Of a DNA stretch of 9,441 nucleotides, positions 1 through 5,679 are shown one piece after another. Within the stretch, counting starts at the first letter, position 1; the number at the start of each line of letters is the position of its first letter. The stretch is from assembly GCA_964496755.1 (NCBI GenBank), contig CAZCBD010000114.1, positions 1 through 9,441 of the forward strand. Reading direction: 5' to 3'. A model generated the notes under the pieces. It had not been told where the DNA came from and did no database searches. It saw nothing but the letters and a program-made list of their open reading frames with translations. A program made the position numbers and the translations under genes. Origin of the DNA: CAZCBD01 sp964496755. Its GTDB lineage: Bacteria > Bacteroidota > Ignavibacteria > Ignavibacteriales > Melioribacteraceae.

Positions 1-5
1 GTAGT

Positions 6-105
6 CGAAATCATACTGAGCTTGTCGAAGTATGCGGGGTAGTTTTTCAATAAACCGTTTTTTATTTTTTCTTCACCCTTCGACAAGCTCAGGGTTCAGA
101 TTTCG
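6..105. repeat. Extended inverted repeat built on CTTCGACAAGCTCAG
   Basis: CTGAGCTTGTCGAAG at 16-30 is matched exactly by its reverse complement at 78-92. Outside it, CGAAATC at 6-12 pairs with GATTTCG at 99-105, giving a two-part dyad around a T-rich 47-base loop. The left arm also carries a small flanking dyad, ATAC (13-16) and GTAT (30-33). The 15-mer is, from general knowledge, a dispersed intergenic word in many Bacteroidota and related genomes, so this is best read as a REP/MITE-like interspersed repeat. It could also fold as an RNA hairpin ending a transcript that enters from outside the window. The element may extend left of base 1. Confidence 0.75.
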
Positions 106-278
106 CTCGGGGTGCGGGTTTTGTAGATAACTTAATCATTAAATATTTCAATCGAAAAAAAACAGGCTGTTGCAAGATAATTTAATACAGATTGTTTTAG
201 TTTTATTACAGAGCATATTTATCGTTTATTTGCTCGTAAGTAAAATATAATTTACATTTAAAACATGGAATATTTGAT
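106..278. other. Gene-free spacer upstream of the oxidoreductase gene
   Basis: No convincing open reading frame, RNA gene or exact TAnnTTTG promoter box is seen. The stretch is AT-rich, with runs such as TTTATTTG near 223-231. The promoter of the first gene is presumably here, but it cannot be placed with confidence. Confidence 0.4.
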
Positions 279-857
279 ATGAAGAAAATATTAATAATAA
301 ACGGGCATCCGGACAAAGAAAGTTTTTGCTTTGAATTGGCTAAACAATACAAAAAAGGAGCGGAATCTTCGGGGGCAGATTGTAAACTTGTAAATTTAAT
401 AGATTTAGAATTCTCGCCGATATTAAAATTCGGTTATCGAAAAAGAACGGAACTTGAAACAGATTTAATAAATCTACAAAATGACATTTTGGAATCCGAG
501 CATTTGGTTTTTGTGTATCCCACTTGGTGGGGAACGCAACCTGCTATATTAAAAGGATTTATAGAAAGAGTATTTTTGCCGAAATTTGCTTTTAAATATC
601 GAAAAAATTCTTTGCTTTGGGATAAATTGTTAAAAGGGAAAACGGGCAGATTAATTGTTACAATGGATACTCCTAAATGGTATTACAATTTTGTTTATAA
701 CAGGCCGGGGCATAATTCAATGAAAAAAGGAATATTAAAATTCTGTGGAATAAAACCGGTAAAAATAATAACATTAAGTTCAATAAAATTATCAACCGAA
801 TCCAAAAGAAAAAAATGGTTGAAAAAGATTGAAAAAATAGGGCAAAAAATGAATTGA
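279..857 (+). CDS. NAD(P)H-dependent oxidoreductase, flavodoxin-like fold (quinone reductase type)
   Basis: This 192-residue protein matches the Flavodoxin_2 family (NQO/MdaB/KefF/YwrO-like), soluble flavin enzymes that use NAD(P)H to reduce quinones or other electrophiles by two electrons. The N-terminal beta strand KKILIIN leads into a flavin-phosphate loop, GHPDKESFCFEL, at residues 9-20. The family signature around PTWWGTQPAILKG (81-93), followed by FIERVFLPKFAF (94-105), forms the isoalloxazine pocket. GKTGRLIVTMDTP (120-132) is the usual following strand and loop. The length is normal for the family. The ATG precedes the expected first strand directly, but no Shine-Dalgarno-like sequence is visible. 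The next gene has its own promoter, so this one may be monocistronic. The family is confident; the substrate is unknown. Confidence 0.88.
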   Translation: MKKILIINGHPDKESFCFELAKQYKKGAESSGADCKLVNLIDLEFSPILKFGYRKRTELETDLINLQNDILESEHLVFVYPTWWGTQPAILKGFIERVFLPKFAFKYRKNSLLWDKLLKGKTGRLIVTMDTPKWYYNFVYNRPGHNSMKKGILKFCGIKPVKIITLSSIKLSTESKRKKWLKKIEKIGQKMN

Positions 858-899
858 TTTCTACAACGGAAAAAGATGAATTTACGGATAAAAACCGGA

Positions 900-930
900 T
901 TTGAAAGTAAATATATTATCACTAAATTTG
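900..930 (+). promoter_or_regulatory. Bacteroidota-type promoter for the LysE gene
   Basis: TTTG at 900-903 (-33 element) is followed after 19 bases by TAAATTTG at 923-930, an exact match to the TAnnTTTG -7 element of the Bacteroidota primary sigma factor. The predicted transcript would start near 937, leaving about 90 bases of leader before the LysE ATG at 1030. This is the best promoter match in the window. Confidence 0.6.
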
Positions 931-945
931 CAATGCAATTAGTGA
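919..945. promoter_or_regulatory. Dyad overlapping the LysE promoter, candidate operator
   Basis: TCACTAA (919-925) and TTAGTGA (939-945) are perfect inverted copies. Inside them TTGCA (928-932) and TGCAA (934-938) form a second dyad. The structure covers the -7 box and the predicted start site, where a repressor would block initiation. No T-run follows, so it does not look like a terminator. The regulator is not identifiable from this window. Confidence 0.5.
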
Positions 946-1029
946 TGAAATTATGAAAATGCATGCGAAAGTAATATGCTGAAAAGCGGTTATTGTATCC
1001 TTTAGCGAATATAAAAAAGGAATAGTAAA

Positions 1030-1659
1030 ATGGAAATAGAATTAATAATATCATTTATAGGCACATCTGTTTTATTATCTTTTATGCCCGGACCGGATAA
1101 TATATTTGTACTAACCCAAAGTATAACCAACGGACAAAAAACAGGTATCGCCATATCAATCGGGCTTTCCTTGGGTGTGTTAATTCATACTCTGGGTGCT
1201 GCTTTGGGTTTATCTATAATAATACAAAAATCCGCACTTGCATTTTCCGTAATTAAGTATTTGGGTGCAGCCTATATGTTTTATTTAGCATATTTGGCTA
1301 TCAAAGAAAAGAAACCGAGTTTAATTATTCAAACAAGCAAAACAAAAAATAAAAATAATGTAATTCCGTTAATTAGAAAAGGCTTTCTGATGAATGTATT
1401 AAACCCTAAAGTTGCATTGTTTTTTATTGCCTTTTTACCTCAGTTTGTAACTCCACACGGAATTAATATAACAATACAAATGATAATTTTCGGTTTGATT
1501 TTTATGGTACAGGCTTTATTGGTTTTTAGTTTAATTTCCATTTTATCGGGCAAATTAAACAGATATATAAATAACCCTAAGTTTTGGAATACCACCAAGT
1601 GGAGTAAAACAATTGTGCTGTCAATCTTAGGCTTAACTTTAGCTACGGCAAAAAAATAA
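1030..1659 (+). CDS. LysE/RhtB family exporter
   Basis: A 209-residue inner-membrane protein of the LysE/RhtB translocator family, which exports amino acids or related small metabolites by proton antiport. The signature PGPDNIFVLTQS lies at residues 20-31 after the first membrane helix, and NPKVALFFIAFLPQF at 125-139. About six hydrophobic segments fall near 5-25, 39-60, 68-90, 113-138, 147-172 and 190-207, with a charged loop around 92-112. Length and topology are typical. AAGGAA at 1017-1022 sits seven bases before the ATG and supports this start. Its own promoter and dyad lie upstream, suggesting regulated expression. The exported substrate cannot be predicted; LysE members close to RhtB/RhtC often export threonine, homoserine or homoserine lactones. 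Confidence 0.93.
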   Translation: MEIELIISFIGTSVLLSFMPGPDNIFVLTQSITNGQKTGIAISIGLSLGVLIHTLGAALGLSIIIQKSALAFSVIKYLGAAYMFYLAYLAIKEKKPSLIIQTSKTKNKNNVIPLIRKGFLMNVLNPKVALFFIAFLPQFVTPHGINITIQMIIFGLIFMVQALLVFSLISILSGKLNRYINNPKFWNTTKWSKTIVLSILGLTLATAKK

Positions 1660-1821
1660 TATACCCGAATAGTATTTTAATTTTACGAATAATGTTTTAT
1701 TTTTCACTAAAACCATTCTAAAATTGCATAATTCAAAATTAAATGCCGTTATCTGTTTTTGGGTAAAGTTTTACTTTCAAAAAAATTTTAATTTCAAAAA
1801 TCTGATGCAAGGAATATTGTT

Positions 1822-2277
1822 ATGAAATTTCATTCTTCGGTACTATTTGTTAAAAACATTGAAAAATCAAAGGATTTTTATTTAAGATTGCTTAATCAAA
1901 AAATTCAACACGATTTCGGTAAAAATATAATTCTGGAATGTGGACTAACTATTTGGGAAATAGGGACTGATCATATTATAAACAAACATTTAACAACTAT
2001 GGGTAATTCCAATAGATTCGAACTATATTTTGAAACTGAAAATATTGATGAAATATATAATAAACTTTGTAATGAACAAATTATATTTTTACATGAAATT
2101 CATGAAGAACCATGGGGGCAAAAAACAATTCGTTTCTTCGATCCCGATAAACATTTAGTAGAAATCGGGCAATCATTAGAAACCTTTGTTAAAAATATGA
2201 ATAGAAACGGTCTTTCGGCAAAACAAATTTCTGAAAAAAGCGGAATTCCAATAGAAACCGTCAATAAAATATTGTAA
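1822..2277 (+). CDS. VOC (glyoxalase/bleomycin resistance fold) protein with C-terminal HTH-like tail
   Basis: This 151-residue protein has one VOC domain with paired beta-alpha-beta-beta-beta modules. The first module starts with KFHSSVLFVKNIEKSKDFY (2-20). The second runs from RFELYFETENIDEIYNKL (65-82) to the end strand FFDPDKHLVEIG (105-116), where Glu114 is at the canonical last metal-ligand position. The spacing fits metal-dependent isomerases, dioxygenases and drug-binding proteins, so the reaction cannot be fixed. Residues 127-151 (GLSAKQISEKSGIPIETVNKIL region) resemble a short helix-turn-helix. Such tails occur in a VOC subfamily and probably form a helical extension rather than a DNA reader. 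AAGGAA at 1809-1814, seven bases before the ATG, supports the start. Confidence 0.85.
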   Translation: MKFHSSVLFVKNIEKSKDFYLRLLNQKIQHDFGKNIILECGLTIWEIGTDHIINKHLTTMGNSNRFELYFETENIDEIYNKLCNEQIIFLHEIHEEPWGQKTIRFFDPDKHLVEIGQSLETFVKNMNRNGLSAKQISEKSGIPIETVNKIL

Positions 2278-2636
2278 ACAATTTCTTAAAACTCAGCAAA
2301 ATCAAATTTCCCGTTTTTTGTATTTGTTATTTAAAATTAATTATTGCACAAATTAATTTATGCTTGTTCTGAGCAAAACAGTAATGGTTTTTAAATGAAT
2401 AGAATTATAGCGAATAGAATAAAGTTAATTGATAATTGTTATTCTTTTAATTAAATTAAACAAATATAATCTTAACCGAAAGATAATGTGATGTGTTTTT
2501 TTATAATTGAACAGCCAAGAGTATATTAAAAATTCAATTATAAATTCATAAAACAGAAAATATTCCCCCCATTTATTTTAGTTGCAACACATAGTGCTTG
2601 CCGGTATAGCATATTAAAAAGTAAAATGGAGAAAAT
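2278..2636. other. Gene-free AT-rich spacer before the IYD-like gene, with two inverted repeats
   Basis: No open reading frame of note is seen in any frame. AAATTAATT (2334-2342) pairs with AATTAATTT (2351-2359) around an eight-base loop. A longer 12-bp dyad lies at 2500-2544 and is listed separately. GTTGCAAC at 2581-2588 is a small palindrome about 50 bases before the next ATG. A TTG at 2583-2585 followed 19 bases later by TATAG is a weak promoter-like arrangement that lacks the TTTG of a good -7 box. Confidence 0.5.
2500..2544. repeat. 12-bp perfect inverted repeat upstream of the IYD-like gene
   Basis: TTTATAATTGAA at 2500-2511 is matched exactly by TTCAATTATAAA at 2533-2544, with a 21-base spacer. 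The centre-to-centre distance of the arms is 33 bases, about three helical turns, so a dimeric regulator could sit on one DNA face. It is also foldable as an AU-rich hairpin. It ends 92 bases before the ATG. Confidence 0.5.
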
Positions 2637-3347
2637 ATGAATAGCAGTAAAGATATGAATAATGAAGAAAGTATTTTAATTAACGGATATCAACACAATC
2701 TTTATAATCCGAATAGAATATCCGAAAAAGAAATGTTGGAAAAAAGTGAATCGTTTTATAACTGGATTAATAAAAGAAGAACGGTAAGAGAATTTTCTAC
2801 AGAGCCTGTGCCCAAAAAAGTTATTGAAAATATAATTAAAAGTGCATCCACGGCGCCATCGGGAGCACATCATCAGCCTTGGGTTTTTTGTGCCGTTTCC
2901 AATCCGTCGGTAAAGTCCGATTTACGAATTGCTGCGGAAATTGAAGAAAAAAAAGGTTATGAGTACCGGATGAATGAGCAATGGAAAAAAGATCTTGAAC
3001 GTTTGGCAACAAACATGCACAAGCCCTTTTTGGAAGAAGCACCTTGGATAATAGTTGTTTTTAAAAAAGCATACGATTTGGATGAAAACGGAGAAAAACA
3101 TAAAAATTATTACGTTAATGAATCGGTAGGTATTGCCTGTGGAATGTTAATTTCTGCTATTCATAATTCCGGTTTGGCCACATTAACTTATACGCCCAGC
3201 CCTATGAATTTTTTGGCGGAAGTATTAAATAGACCGAGTAACGAAAAAGCCTTTTTGGTGCTTCCTGTAGGTTATCCGAAAATCCCTGTTTATGTTCCGA
3301 ATTTAAAAAGAAAGAAATTAGATGAAATAGCGGTTTTTTATGAGTAG
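2637..3347 (+). CDS. Nitroreductase-family flavoprotein, iodotyrosine deiodinase (IYD)-like
   Basis: A 236-residue FMN enzyme of the nitroreductase superfamily, closest by motif to iodotyrosine deiodinase, which reductively dehalogenates halotyrosines. FMN-binding KRRTVREF lies at 46-53 and STAPSGAHHQPW at 71-82. A lid region runs over 101-135. Against the human IYD sequence as I recall it, Glu104, Tyr108 and Lys129 fall exactly on the triad (Glu157, Tyr161, Lys182) that binds the substrate zwitterion and closes the lid over FMN. Thr186 in TYTP matches human Thr239 near flavin N5. NESVGIACGM (161-170) and PVGYP (210-214) are also shared. The eukaryotic membrane anchor is absent, as expected for a cytosolic bacterial form. 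GGAG at 2628-2631 supports the start. In bacteria the real substrate could be another halo- or nitro-phenol. Confidence 0.88.
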   Translation: MNSSKDMNNEESILINGYQHNLYNPNRISEKEMLEKSESFYNWINKRRTVREFSTEPVPKKVIENIIKSASTAPSGAHHQPWVFCAVSNPSVKSDLRIAAEIEEKKGYEYRMNEQWKKDLERLATNMHKPFLEEAPWIIVVFKKAYDLDENGEKHKNYYVNESVGIACGMLISAIHNSGLATLTYTPSPMNFLAEVLNRPSNEKAFLVLPVGYPKIPVYVPNLKRKKLDEIAVFYE

Positions 3348-3427
3348 AGCAAAATAAGGTAACGGAAAATATTATTAAAGAAGATATTATGAAAAAGGCA
3401 AATGATGATACAGGGTATGTAATTTGG

Positions 3428-3496
3428 AATTGTTCAATAATCGTAATTCCTTTTATTTTTATTTGAGTTTTTTTTGAACAATTTATAATTTTTTTT
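3428..3496 (+). terminator. Possible terminator after the IYD-like gene
   Basis: AATTGTTCAA at 3428-3437 and TTGAACAATT at 3474-3483 form a perfect 10-bp stem with a long 36-base loop, followed by eight T residues at 3489-3496. The long loop and AT-rich stem make it a weak intrinsic terminator. It lies between the IYD-like gene and the PadR promoter region, where a transcript end is expected. Confidence 0.35.
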
Positions 3497-3513
3497 ACAA
3501 CCACCTTGCATTA

Positions 3514-3541
3514 CTATGTATTTTGTTTTACATTTAAACTA
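3514..3541 (+). promoter_or_regulatory. Candidate PadR operator/promoter, copy A
   Basis: CTATGTATTTTGTTT at 3514-3528 recurs exactly at 4477-4491 before the secreted-protein gene, and 9 of the next 13 bases also agree. ATGT (3516-3519) and ACAT (3530-3533) are separated by 10 bases, the kind of ATGT...ACAT dyad reported for PadR-family operators. TATTTTG (3519-3525) is one base short of the TAnnTTTG -7 consensus, so operator and promoter probably overlap. If that box is used, the transcript would start within about 10 bases of the PadR ATG, giving an almost leaderless mRNA. Autoregulation by PadR is inferred. Confidence 0.55.
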
Positions 3542-3873
3542 TGAATAATTTATTTGTACATAAATGGACAGCCCAAGTAAAAAAGGGGATACTTTCGTTC
3601 ATCGTATTGAATATATTACAGCGAGATGAATATTATGGATATGAATTAATTGAGAAGATTAAAAGAAATACCGACATTGAAATTGCTGAAGGTACTTTAT
3701 ATCCTTTATTAAACAGATTACGAAAAGAAGAATTGGTATCTTCGAAATGGGTTGAACAAGAATCCGGAATACCCAGAAAATATTATTCGCTGACCGAAGA
3801 CGGCAAAAGTGCTTTGTTGGAAATGAAAGAATTTTGGGCAAAGATAAATAATTCAATTAAAAGAATATTATAA
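3541..3873 (+). CDS. PadR-family transcriptional regulator
   Basis: A 110-residue protein of the short PadR type: a winged helix-turn-helix DNA-binding domain plus one C-terminal dimerisation helix. Family motifs are GILSFIVLNIL (16-26), YYGYELIEKI (31-40), the recognition-helix segment EGTLYPLLNRLRKEELV (50-66), Trp70, and the wing GIPRKYYSLTEDGK (76-89). Length is typical of this subgroup. The stop codon is followed after one base by the ATG of a HAAS-like membrane protein, a pairing well known for PadR regulators, so the two are surely cotranscribed. A PadR-type dyad lies directly upstream and again before the gene at 4514. No Shine-Dalgarno-like sequence precedes the ATG. The inducing signal is unknown and may come through the membrane partner. 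Confidence 0.93.
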   Translation: MNNLFVHKWTAQVKKGILSFIVLNILQRDEYYGYELIEKIKRNTDIEIAEGTLYPLLNRLRKEELVSSKWVEQESGIPRKYYSLTEDGKSALLEMKEFWAKINNSIKRIL

Positions 3874-3874
3874 A

Positions 3875-4450
3875 ATGAAAAATATCAAATTAGCATCAGC
3901 AACAGCAGAACGTATTTATAAAGACTATCTGAAAAGAGCCGAAAAATGTATGGAAATTTTACCGCAAGCGGATCGGGAAGAGATGCTGATGGAAATAAAT
4001 AGTCATATTTTTGAGGGACTGCAACGATTTTCCGATGGCGAGGAGATTGATAATTTATTGACCGTATTAGAAAAGCTTGGAGCGCCCGAAGAATTTTTAA
4101 AACCCATTATTGCCGATAAAAAAATTGCACAAGCTGTTCGTACTTTTAACCCGAAATATGTTTTACAAGCTTTATTGTTAAATTTTAAAAACGGAATAGT
4201 TTATAGTGTTTTTGCCTTTTTATATTTACTGTTATTTTCTTTTCTCTTTCTTATCATAATGAAACTTGTTTTTCCCTCGAACACAGGCTTGTTTTATATG
4301 AACGGAAATTTTCATTCTTTCGGATTTTTGCGTGATGTTAATGGGGTAAAAGATGTTTTGGGGTTTTGGTTTATTCCTGTGGTAACATTTTTTGCAATCG
4401 GTTTTTATTTTTTAATAACCTTGTTTTTACGGTTTGTAAAGAAAAAGTAG
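3875..4450 (+). CDS. HAAS-domain (DUF1700-like) membrane protein, PadR partner
   Basis: This 191-residue protein has a cytoplasmic helical domain followed by two membrane segments. The HAAS-like signature is IYKDYLKRAEKCMEILPQADREEMLMEINSHI over residues 14-45, then LTVLEKLGAPEEFLKP (62-77). This is the pattern of alpha-helical signalling domains found next to PadR regulators. Hydrophobic segments lie at about 107-132 and 161-186, joined by a roughly 28-residue loop likely outside the cytoplasm, with basic RFVKKK at the end. It starts one base after the PadR stop and is probably translationally coupled. By family context it should link the envelope state to PadR activity, perhaps by sequestering PadR at the membrane. 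That mechanism is inferred. Confidence 0.85.
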   Translation: MKNIKLASATAERIYKDYLKRAEKCMEILPQADREEMLMEINSHIFEGLQRFSDGEEIDNLLTVLEKLGAPEEFLKPIIADKKIAQAVRTFNPKYVLQALLLNFKNGIVYSVFAFLYLLLFSFLFLIIMKLVFPSNTGLFYMNGNFHSFGFLRDVNGVKDVLGFWFIPVVTFFAIGFYFLITLFLRFVKKK

Positions 4451-4465
4451 TTTTTTTACCTATTA

Positions 4466-4504
4466 ACATAGGTATGCTATGTATTTTGTTTAACAACTAA
4501 AGTA
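4466..4504 (+). promoter_or_regulatory. Candidate PadR operator/promoter, copy B
   Basis: CTATGTATTTTGTTT at 4477-4491 repeats copy A exactly. The matching half-site spacing is kept as ATGT (4479-4482), ten bases, then ACAA (4493-4496), one mismatch from ACAT. An additional perfect dyad, ACATAG (4466-4471) and CTATGT (4477-4482) with a five-base spacer, overlaps its left side and is absent from copy A. A T-tract (4451-4457) sits about 20 bases upstream, much as at copy A (3489-3496). It implies that the secreted-protein gene has its own start site under the same regulator as padR. Confidence 0.55.
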
Positions 4505-4513
4505 GGAGTTAAT

Positions 4514-5128
4514 ATGAACACACAAAAAATATTTTTATCAACATTGTTTTTTGCTTTATTTTTTTCAATTAACGCGCAAATAAAAACAAATGAATTTACT
4601 AAATCGCTTAAAGAAATTAATGTAATTGTTTTTGATTTATCAGGAAACACAACAATCAATACTTCACAATCCGATAAAATTGAGATAATTTCCAAATTAT
4701 CGGTAAAAGGAAAAGTTATGGGATTAAAATATCCTGAAAAAAGACCATTGTTCGAAACAGAATTCAGGCAATCAAACGATACTATTTTTGTTAAAACTCC
4801 ACCTATTTTCAAATACAAAATAATTGGAATTAATACTTACAGCGAAAAAGTTAGTAATTTAATTACAGTTCCATACAATAAAAAAATCCTCATTCAAACG
4901 GCAGATACCCTTATAGTTAAAAACAGTCTTTCAGTGCTTAAGGTTAAAAACGCAAATTTACTTGAGCTGGATTCTATTCAAAAATCGGAACTAAAAACGC
5001 TACTGTGCAAAGTTGATGGAAAATTATTGGTAAACGGAAAACAGAAAAGTAATAGTTATGAAATTTACGGAACAGGGAGTGAGAAATATATTTTAAATTC
5101 AAAAAAAATTATACTGACAATAAAATAG
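4514..5128 (+). CDS. Secreted beta-repeat protein (GIN/DUF4097-like), PadR-HAAS associated
   Basis: A 204-residue exported protein. Residues 1-21 form a signal peptide (NTQKIF, a hydrophobic stretch, then SINA) with likely cleavage before Gln22. The mature part consists of short alternating beta strands, for example VIVFDLSGNTTIN (37-49), KIEIISKL (55-62), DTIFVKTP (89-96), KILIQTADTLIVKN (124-137) and VLKVKNANLLELD (141-153). This resembles the beta-helical GIN/DUF4097-like proteins often encoded beside PadR-HAAS pairs. No catalytic motif is seen. AGGAG at 4504-4508, five bases before the ATG, fixes the start. It shares an upstream element with the PadR gene. A role as an envelope structural or sensing component is inferred. 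The family match is from the strand pattern, not a unique motif. Confidence 0.65.
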   Translation: MNTQKIFLSTLFFALFFSINAQIKTNEFTKSLKEINVIVFDLSGNTTINTSQSDKIEIISKLSVKGKVMGLKYPEKRPLFETEFRQSNDTIFVKTPPIFKYKIIGINTYSEKVSNLITVPYNKKILIQTADTLIVKNSLSVLKVKNANLLELDSIQKSELKTLLCKVDGKLLVNGKQKSNSYEIYGTGSEKYILNSKKIILTIK

Positions 5129-5134
5129 AAAAAT

Positions 5135-5164
5135 AATTTAACAAAAGATTAAATTTATTTTTTT
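5135..5164 (+). terminator. Intrinsic terminator-like hairpin after the secreted-protein gene
   Basis: AATTTAA (5135-5141) and TTAAATT (5149-5155) form a perfect seven-pair stem around a seven-base loop, followed by T7 at 5158-5164. The stem is purely A-T and therefore weak, but geometry and position six bases after the stop codon fit a terminator. Confidence 0.4.
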
Positions 5165-5223
5165 GGAAAGGCTGTTTTTGATGATTATATTCAATTATTA
5201 TTACTTGAGTGTATGTTCAAATT

Positions 5224-5229
5224 AAGGGA
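5224..5229 (+). promoter_or_regulatory. Ribosome binding site deciding the start at 5236
   Basis: AAGGGA lies six bases before the ATG at 5236. The longer reading frame beginning with GTG at 5209 has no such signal and adds only nine polar residues, so the ATG is preferred. Confidence 0.6.
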
Positions 5230-5235
5230 AAGAAA

Positions 5236-5670
5236 ATGACGAAGTTATTCCACAATATTTCTTATTTATCTGTTCCGTTTGCTGTTGCTGCAATGTATTA
5301 TATTTTTCACGGTTCTCTTTTACGCCCGATTAATTTTGTTGAAGAAATAGGTTTGGGTATTTTTTTTATGGGGTTCGCTTTTGCTTTTGGCGGCATGAGT
5401 GATATCAAAAAAATATCGAAAAAAGAGGTGGAAATATTTACTGATTCCAAAAGATTCAAACATAAAGTTTATTCATTAATTATTATAGGGGTTGTTGCGT
5501 TATTTGCCTGTTTGGTTTTTATTTCGCTAAAATGGATAGGAGGCAATAAATTACTTGCAGATAAATATTACAATTTAGGTCTTAACCTTATGCCGTCGGT
5601 AATTGCCATTTTTTTTGAGCTTAAGCAATTTTACGATAAGAAGAGTTATTTTGATTTAATAAATGAATAA
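5236..5670 (+). CDS. Small integral membrane protein of unknown function
   Basis: A 144-residue protein that I do not recognise. Hydrophobic segments lie at about 8-25, 36-55 and 77-99, with a shorter one near 114-128, so three or four membrane passes. Between passes two and three is a lysine-rich cytoplasmic-type loop (58-76, DIKKISKKEVEIF onward), and the C-terminus is charged. The start was moved to ATG 5236 because of the AAGGGA sequence upstream. A GTG at 5209 would give 153 residues. It follows the secreted PadR-associated protein by 107 bases, with a terminator-like hairpin between, so it is probably a separate unit. It converges with the pentapeptide gene, the two stops being nine bases apart. 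Confidence 0.75.
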   Translation: MTKLFHNISYLSVPFAVAAMYYIFHGSLLRPINFVEEIGLGIFFMGFAFAFGGMSDIKKISKKEVEIFTDSKRFKHKVYSLIIIGVVALFACLVFISLKWIGGNKLLADKYYNLGLNLMPSVIAIFFELKQFYDKKSYFDLINE

Positions 5671-5679
5671 TTTGCAAAA

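Noticed and set aside
1..105. Insertion sequence end
   Set aside because: Inverted arms are present but there is no transposase gene or visible target duplication in the window.
876..956. 26-codon open frame between the oxidoreductase and LysE genes (MNLRIKTGF...)
   Set aside because: It lies across the LysE promoter and dyad and has no ribosome binding site or recognisable motif.
695..1054. Minus-strand open frame overlapping the oxidoreductase and LysE genes
   Set aside because: It has no family motif, is rich in Phe/Ile from reading AT-rich DNA in reverse, and crosses two well-supported genes.
3389..3466. 25-codon open frame starting MKKANDD and ending in a hydrophobic stretch
   Set aside because: Very short, without a convincing ribosome binding site, and it overlaps the arms of the terminator-like inverted repeat. 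Coding cannot be supported from sequence alone.
5209..5235. GTG start giving nine extra residues for the small membrane protein
   Set aside because: No ribosome binding site precedes it, while AAGGGA sits at correct distance before ATG 5236.
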